A stretch of 39,303 nucleotides of DNA from Apostichopus leukothele (taxonomy: Eukaryota > Echinodermata > Holothuroidea > Aspidochirotida > Stichopodidae). The stretch covers positions 1 to 39,303 of the forward strand of contig JAAAKB020256158.1 of NCBI GenBank assembly GCA_010014835.2. The letters run 5' to 3'. Position 1 is the first letter of the stretch; every line of letters starts with the position of its first letter. Positions 24,601 through 33,600 of the stretch are shown here, piece by piece. Under the pieces are notes generated by a model that did not search any database, was not told the origin of the DNA, and saw only the letters and a list, made by a program, of their open reading frames with translations. Made by a program: the position numbers and the translations under genes.

Positions 24601-27600
24601 GCTATATCTAGGACAAGCAACAGTCAATTCATAAAGTCATTGCGCTCCCACTTTCCATGACCCCTCCCTTTAACTCTCTCCCCTACCTACCTCTTCAATG
24701 ACCTGGTCATAACCACAACTTAACAGAAAACTATTAATTGTAAAATAAATGTTACCCATCATGCCATTTCCCTCACCTTGTCAATGTTCTCATAGAACTT
24801 GATGATCAGCGTGAGTAAGACCTGATGGATGGTAATTTTGCTGGTCAGTCTCTTGTGGACAGCCGTCAGCTCTTCCACGATCAAGGTTTTCTCGTCTTCT
24901 ACATCTCCTCTCCGTGACAGTAGTTCCGCTTTCGTGAGATGCTGTTCGATTTCACTGGTTGCTTTCTGTCAAGATAAGATAATCAATCGAGGTGACCGAC
25001 TTGTAGGACAATAACTCTCGGAGGTGATCAGCATAATTCACTATATTTTCAGCCAGTTGGGACAACTTCCTAATGCTAATACCTCTCTAAACTGTACTCT
25101 CAAAGCACAGGTATTGGCAGTATAAATTGTTCTTTACCTTGATCTGATAGAAACATGATATTCTGACTGCTCGTACTGACAATACGAGTGCTCTGAAGCG
25201 GGACATTACAGTATTGCAAATAATGACACTACAGTATAGCAAAAAAATTGTCCCAACTGTGTGATATTTGACATTTTTCATTGCATATTCATATCTCACA
25301 TATTGCCTGCTAAAAGGATGAGAGATAAAGTGCAGAAATATGTATACAAACCTTGACTGTTGGTTGAAAATTATCCAGTTGAGCCTGAAGGGTTCCAACC
25401 TTCGCTGGCGACATGTTCAGCTCTATTGTTACATCTCTGAAAAAGTCAGTTTCAGCTTGGCTCACCCAAGAAATTGTCTAGAAAATAGACATGATATAAA
25501 AGATGACAAGTAACAGTGAGAGGATAAATACAAAGTGATTTTATGACTACTTGAGACTTGACAGAAACAACTACATGTTTATTGATGGTCTCTGCTCAAG
25601 ACCAGTGAAGAACAATATTTATTCAAATATGCGGAATATAATTAAAGAAGTCATCCTAAAAGCCAAGAAACAATTCATTAGATAAACAGATATACAAAGT
25701 AGATTAATTAAATAAAAGGGGAATTCGTTCCACCAGTTCATAATTCCCATCAGTCATTCATTCCTTGACTCATTTTTCGGATACAAATCCAACCATCATC
25801 TTTGGCTTACATGACAACAAGCTTTGTGAAGAACACCTCCTACAAACAGGTAAGACAAATCTTGCTCTGATTGGAAGATATTCTAGTTTTAAAGTAACAC
25901 CCAGGAGCATCAAGTTGTAAATTTGTTATGTGATAGTGACAATAAAACCTTGAATTTTTTCTTTGTTTTACTCTTCCATGTTTTCAAAGTAGATTGCTTA
26001 CAGATATTTGAATCAATGCCATCATTAGGCCATGTTAAAAGGTTCAATATTTTAGATTTCATTATTTGCAAAACATCTCCATTACAGAACAGAAAACTTT
26101 GTCATAAATAAAGAAAAACGAAAGTTGGAGCACATTGGGCTGGACGTCATATTTATACTTGTTCAAGTCTTCATGAAATCTGCAATATCTCCCAAATGGA
26201 ATAAGATTAATTTGTTAGCTGTTTTGAAGTTGTTCTGATAGTTGTCTCTATCAAAAACAAATGCATATTTCTAAATGAGCAAAACATGTCTTCTCACTAA
26301 TTAAAAAGTGAAACTAATTGATCATTTAAAGACAACTTCTTCCCCAAGTTAGATATGCAAATTACGTAACGCCTTCTTTCTTCTACTGTGAAAAGTGTTA
26401 ACGACCTTCTCTTATCAAAAAATGAAATAAAACATCTTCAAACTCTTACCCCTCTTGCATCTTCCAGAAACTGATTCCACTCTGACCTGAAGTTCTGCCC
26501 CAGATTCAGATTCTGGAGAAGAATCTCATATTTTGCATCCAGATTACGTCTTCTTTCTTCGAAGCCTTTCATAGTCATGTCGACGTAGTAAGAAGATTTC
26601 TTGATCTCAAGGTTAGGATCGTTTGCGATCTGAGTGAAGAAAATATGATGCGTTATTGAGAGACAAAGTTTTATGATGAATTGTTGGTATTCTTAAAACA
26701 ATAATTGACATAAAGGTTACACTGTTTGACAGTATTAAAAGCTGTCAAGTATTGTGCATAACGTAGGGGTTTAAGTAAATCAAGACTAGAAGGACCCAAA
26801 GCAAAAAAGAATAAAAGCACTTTGTTGGTTCTGGTATTTTCTTGGCTCAGACAAAAGAATATTATTCACTGTGGTGCAAACTTGACCTTTAGTCATATTT
26901 GGCCTTTTGACCATTATGTTGGGGGAAAATAAGAATTGCAAAAAATAAAATTGGGGGAGGTAGGATAATTCTTGACTCAATTTGGAATTTACCTGTGAGG
27001 CATCATTGAGAAAGTTTCTACCAGAACTGTCAAGCTGGATGTGAAGTTCCACCATGTAGTCCCACTTTTCACGGATGTGGGCCACGTAGGACTCCGTGAC
27101 CTGGTGGGCCTGTTGGCTCTCCACGGTCTCAAACAGATCATCGATGTTGTCCATCGCATTTCCAAGCTGAGGTTCAAAATATTACAAAGCAAAATAAACC
27201 GTCAAATTTATGAAATCTTGCTGATTATAACATCAGAAAACCTTCACATGGGAGCATTGCCATAGATCAACCAAAAACTGAAGTTGAGATGAAAGAATAC
27301 ACATGGAAAACATTGACCTGTGCCTTGTCAAGGTGATATGAATAAGGACGACAATATGAAAATTAAAACCTCTGTGATTTTCAGTTAGTTGAAAGTTAAA
27401 TATTCAAGATACGTAAATGTTAGAGTATGGGTTCTTCGCAAACATGTGACAGTTTTGGAGACCCTGTCACACAGAATATTTGGGAATGTCTTTGAGTGCA
27501 ACAGCGGGCTCTCTGAATCTAGGACTTTTAGATCAGGTACCTTCTCCTCATAGACACATGCCCTTTTTTTGTCCTCGTCTGTTTTTTTACTCTGTATTTA

Positions 27601-30600
27601 TATATCGACTCACAGCGATTTCTTCCATTTTGTAAATATATATGCAACTGTAAAACTGACTGGTAAATCACAAACAATAAATTAGTAAAAGTTTCAGAAT
27701 TTTAGAATATACTTAAAATTTTAGAATAGAGTTTGAACCAGTGACCAAGAAATGCACAGCAGTTGTAACTCTTGAGGTCAATGGTTTGAATCCCATTCTA
27801 GGAAAAAACTTTTCAAGTTTTTATGTTAATAAGCAACACTATGTCAAATCATTTCATTTTCAAGCGAATCTGAATTTTGATAATTAAAAGGATGGAGGCG
27901 AGACTGACCTGTTTAGCTAATTTCTCAAACTTGACGAGTGTTGACGATGTCTTTACTCTGGTTTCCACCCTTATCTTGAGTTCAGTCCAGTAACTATCCA
28001 CTTCATCTGCTCTCTGTTGGAAGGTGGCTAGGTCGGAATCACCGGTAACCGAGAGCTGGTTAGGTATTTGCAGTAAGATCTTCACTTCGCTGGATTTGTC
28101 CTAATGTACAAGAAGATCATTTGGAATTAATTAAAAATAAAAAAATAATTTAAAAATTAATTTAAACAATGAGACTGGCCAGTAACTTAAAACTGAATAC
28201 TTTAATCATTAAATGGCACAGTCAAAACCTAGATCTCAAAAATTCACAACCTAACATTATAGCAAATGGCTTCATGGTAATCGAATTAGCACAGAATCCT
28301 TGGGATTTCAAATTAACGTTAACAATGGGGGAAGCAAGAGGACATGTCGTAATGCCAAAATGTTATTACAAATCACCAACATTGCTATCACGACAAGTAC
28401 TGCTAACATCTGTTTGGAATTTATCAAACAGGTCCATAGATAGTATAAATGATCTTTTATACTTTTACGTTGACAATATTTCTATGTTGAGAATACAATG
28501 TCTTTTCTTTGCTTGAAATTGTCAATGTCGTGTGTGGATGTTTTGCATAGTTCACAAACTGTAATACAACCCTTGCGTTCCTTTCAAATACTGTTTTATG
28601 ACAAACCTATATAGCTGGGATCATTTTCAGCACTACTGACTGTTTCTTTAAATTAAGAGCAAGATTGATGCAGATCTCTGGTTCATATGCAGAGAAGAAC
28701 TTAATGAGGACCTTGGGGGTATCTTAATGGGGGTGTGAGGGGGATCACAAGTATCAACTTGATGTACCTTCAAGTCACCAAGAACTCGCTGGTGTCCATC
28801 GTTGAAGTCAGATGAGGTCTTGAGGTCATCTCCCATGTCATTATTTGCATCCAGGTAAGGATCGACACCGTTCACCATCCATTCAACCATGTTACGGTGC
28901 TTGTCATTGAACGTTGCTCTGAGAGAAGCTTTCTGCGGTTTCTCTGGGTGGCACTTGCTTTCAAGTTCTTGAGCTTTGTCCTACATAATACAAAATATAA
29001 CAGGATTGAAAATTGATTTTGACATTCACACAAATACAAGATTACCAACAAACTGGCCAATACTTTGGAATCTCACTGGAATCCTTCTCTAAGCCTGCTT
29101 TTCATAAGAATGAAAGTATTGTTTCAGTTTGTAGTTTCATTAATGAGATATCTGGAAAAGTTGGGGAGTACTTGTATAACAAAAATGTACGCAGAAAATG
29201 TTAGACAGAAAGGAATGGTGTGTAGATAAATGACAAAACATCTATTTTGTTTTTCTTCGGTATTATCTAGCAAAAATCTAATTTCAATAGTGGTTACACA
29301 GCTTTCCAAAAACACATTAAATACATGATCAAGTTTGTATTACATTTCTACCAATGTTAACAAATCATTCTGATACTTCTTGTGTTATATAAGGAAGGGA
29401 ATCATTTATCTGGGTATTGCATTTCAAATTGCTATGCAAAGTGGGCAATTGCAACACAAGTGCCAAAATGCATAGAAGTTTCATACACAGGAAATATAGC
29501 ATTTTATAAGGGACAAATTTGAGAGTGATCAAAACTGCTATGCAAAATTCAAACCTGCTATGCAAAATTTGGACACTAAATTTTTCGCTGTAAGGATAAT
29601 AGAACTGTTTTACAATGTAATATCCATTAGAAATAACTAGCAGGATTGTGTTTGTAGGACTCTATAGATGAATAAAAAAAATACAAACAAGAAAGACCTG
29701 ATTGTCTCTCTCAGCAATGTATGGATATCTTTAACACATTTCAATCTAATAAATTTTAAAAGTTGAAACATGCAATATATATATATATGCAATGCTCAGA
29801 AATAAACCTTGAATTTGGTGCTACCAAAATGGCCACTGATTAGCTGGTATATAACAACCTAGACTCAAAAATGGATAAATATTTCTGAAGGCTCTGTGGA
29901 ATTTTCTCCTGTAAATACAATAACTCTTAAGGGGACTTTTTGCCACGCTAGAAAGCCATAAGATCAATTAATCACCAGCCCATCATTATCTCCATACATT
30001 AATTTATGAGGTACTTTTCCATTAATTGCAATCCATTTCAGAATGTTACGTGGTACTTCCACCTCTGACTGCGCTCAAGCGATCATTTCACCAATCGTGC
30101 TCCTGGAATGTTAATCGTTTATGTCTACACAGGTGCAATAACATACTGAAGATTTAAGACGAGACATGTTTCCTTGTCAAAACGCCTCTACACTCTCTCT
30201 ACTGCACTGCTTTAAAGTACGGTCACATAAATGATGATGTAAATAATTATTCACATGTTTGTACAAGGATTACCATATTCAGTTAACTGCGAACTGTTCT
30301 TCTCCTTACTTACAAGTTAACCCTTGAATGAGATACCAATGTAACTGTCAAATTCATGCTCATAACCATAACTCGTAACCAGAGTTATTCAAAATTATAA
30401 CTTAAAAGTGATTGGAACCTGCCTTATTCCCGATTTTTTACTTTCTACTACAAATTTACTCTCAAAACACTCACATGCATTTCCTGAAGTCTCTTTTCGA
30501 TTCCAAATGCTCCGGGGGCGTTCCTTCCAACTCTTGAGAGCAGGGCACTCCCTTGACGAGCGACGGGAGTGGTGATCTCTGGGATAGCGCTCTCCAATTG

Positions 30601-33600
30601 GGAGACCCTCTGTGCCTGGGCGTGAGGGTCTTGGGGCAGGTTAGATAACTGAACATCCAATCGATTCAGGTAATTCATAGCCTGAATAATGAAAATTATA
30701 GAAAACGTTGAAATAGCAATGTTTTAAGGTATTGCAAATGCTAACATTTGACTGATTTCTTAGAATTGGATATATAAGAGTCCGATATCATTGGTTATCA
30801 TACTTAAGAGATATGCCAAATTTATGTATTAATCTACTCTGATTGGTGGAAAGCTGTGCACATGTGATAGCCAAGTGTGCAAGAGGTCTCTGGTTCAGAT
30901 CCCTTTCTAGCTAACAATTTCTTTACTCTTTTCCACTCCAAAGTCCTCCTAATTAACTTTCTGTGCAGCTTTAAGATTAAATTCTACAAAATTGATATTT
31001 TTAGTTTATTTTAGTACTTTTAACTTACCAGATCGTGGTTGTTGTAAAAGTCCAAAGTGGCCTGCAGCGTTCTCTTTCTGTCGTCCAGCCGATTCATGAA
31101 TTCGTCGCAGAGGGTGCTGATTGCTCTGGTCTGGTCTCTTAGTTTCTCTGTGGCTGAGGGATCTGAATGTTCCAGCTGTTCAGACTCCGACAGAACTCTG
31201 TCTACACTCTCTCTGACTTTCTGCAAAATCAACAAATAATGATAAAAAAAATAATAATAATTGATAGAATTTTAAAAAGAGAATGTGGTTTTATCTGAAA
31301 TGTTTCCACATTAATTGTTTAATTATACAACTATACTTACTAACTTTAATGCCTATCATTCCATCTAACACATACACTATTACAATCTCCCATTTAATTT
31401 ATCTTCCATCCCCCTCGCCCCCCCCCCCCCCCTTACCTCCCTTTGTCCCTTCTCCAGACATATTTCTAGGTCACTGTCATTTTCCTCTTCCGATAGACTG
31501 GGCCATTCAGATGCTTGGTACGTACATACATTATTGATGATCTCTATTCCTAACCAAAACTGTCCATTCAGGTTTTGTTCCCTATCACTTTTTTATTAAT
31601 TTTCAATAAATACTGAAACGCTTATCCATGTGTTCTATGGGCCATATAGCACTTTCTATATGTATCTTGGAAATTGCAAGAAACAAAGGCTCCAAACATT
31701 TCTTTCCATAGATGGCATCAAATTTCAACATACCTCAGTAGTTTGCATAACACATACACCAGGATAACATCATAACATACTTTTACTGGTCCCCTAGATG
31801 TAACAGGGGGCTAAATGACAACAGATATTAACAAACATTTGAGCCAAAATCAATCCATGAATCAACAAACTAGGACGAGTTGAAATTCTAAGGCGAATCT
31901 AATCATACCTTGGCAGCATTTTCAACTTGGTCATGTTCTTTCATAAGAGCTTCTGTTGCTCCTGGGTCACTTCCGATATCCTTCCTCTGGAGGTAAGATT
32001 CTCCTTCCCTCTCAAACCAATCAGAGACCTGGACAAAGATAACATTATGCATCTCATGTTAGAGTCTTAACATCGCTGATCGTGGTATTTGTGAGCAAGA
32101 GAGAACTTACACATGGTCCAATCCAGTGATGACCCTAGTCTAACAAGTTAGTAACTCCTTTGACCATTTGCATCCTGACCCTTTCCCTAGCTCTCTATGC
32201 AACTTCTTTTACAAGTAAGAACGGCAGAATGTCAGATAAGGTCTTATAAGATCAAACTGCATATCTTTCTTACACACTTCAAAAGGTCACATGACTTATT
32301 TTAGAAAGATAATTTTTCTTTTTTCCACCAGAAATATCAACACTTGCACATCCTAACAGACAGTATGCCAGAATTGTTTAAATTTAGTGATGAATCGGAA
32401 TAAGCAAGTCTCTATAATTCTATACAATTTCATCATTCAGCAACAGACTATACAGATTATATCACCTTTTCAAACATCTTAAAACCATCAACAGAACATC
32501 ACATTCTCCACAGTCAATTTCATCCGACAAATTCTTCACTCCCAAGTCGATTCCTAAACCCTCTTTGGTGATCCTAGAATTCCCCTCCAACCAGGCCTGA
32601 CAAGAGGGTGGGAGGAGTCAGACAGGGCTACCCCCAGGGTCTGGGATCAATTCGGGGGCCCTGAAAAATGTGAAGGGGGCCTGGGAAATATGGGATAAAG
32701 AATATGATATTCTCACTTTCATAAACGTGGAGAAAGTAAACAAGGAGACTCAAAGACATGATTGTCTCAGCTCTCAACAACTCTGCCTCCAACTCTTGAT
32801 CTCCCTTCCCATCCTCTTACTATCATCCCAGCAGAGGATGGACTACACCTCACCTTGTTCAGTTCTTGGTCCAGCTCACCGACTGTCGCAAACTGGTTGA
32901 GACGTTTCCTCTTCTGAGAGAGCAAGTCCTCCAGCATCTTCCTTCGCTGCATCAACTCTTCCACAGCTTTCTGAATTCCGGCGCAAGCTGCCAGAGTCAC
33001 TTGTGTCTCCTCTTTAGGAGCATTCTCACCAAGCTCTTTGATCTTTTCAAGGAGAGACTGGCCTTCTGTTACTACGGCAATCGACTTTGACAGGAGGTCT
33101 GTGGACACCAAAATAGGGACATTAATAAAACAATTGTTGAAAAAGAGAAAATATTGGACAATGCATGCTTTACAATTTTGCCAACTGGGTTTGATATAGC
33201 AAATACTTAAATTTCCATTTTCTCAATAAAAGGGTCATTTGTCTGTTCAAAACTGTGATGTATATTTTAATTAGTTTATCAATAACATTTGATTAGTCTG
33301 TTCCTCTTTTCTTCCCTTAGTGCCATAAAGGTTATAACAAAGAAGCTTTATTTTTTCTTACCTTGGTTAAGATCTTCGTGGTCCTGTAACAATTTATCTA
33401 CTTCCGCTGGAGTAGATGGTATCCTAGGATCCTTAAATTGCGCAGCAGCAGAATCCATTTGTTCGCTAACCTGTAAATCAAATTATTCACACCCCATTAA
33501 TTTTACCGACTACGCTGATGGAAAATTGTCACAGTCATTGTCAAGTATGTACATTCACTTTTAATTTACGACTAAAAAGGACGTGCTTGACAAAGGTAAA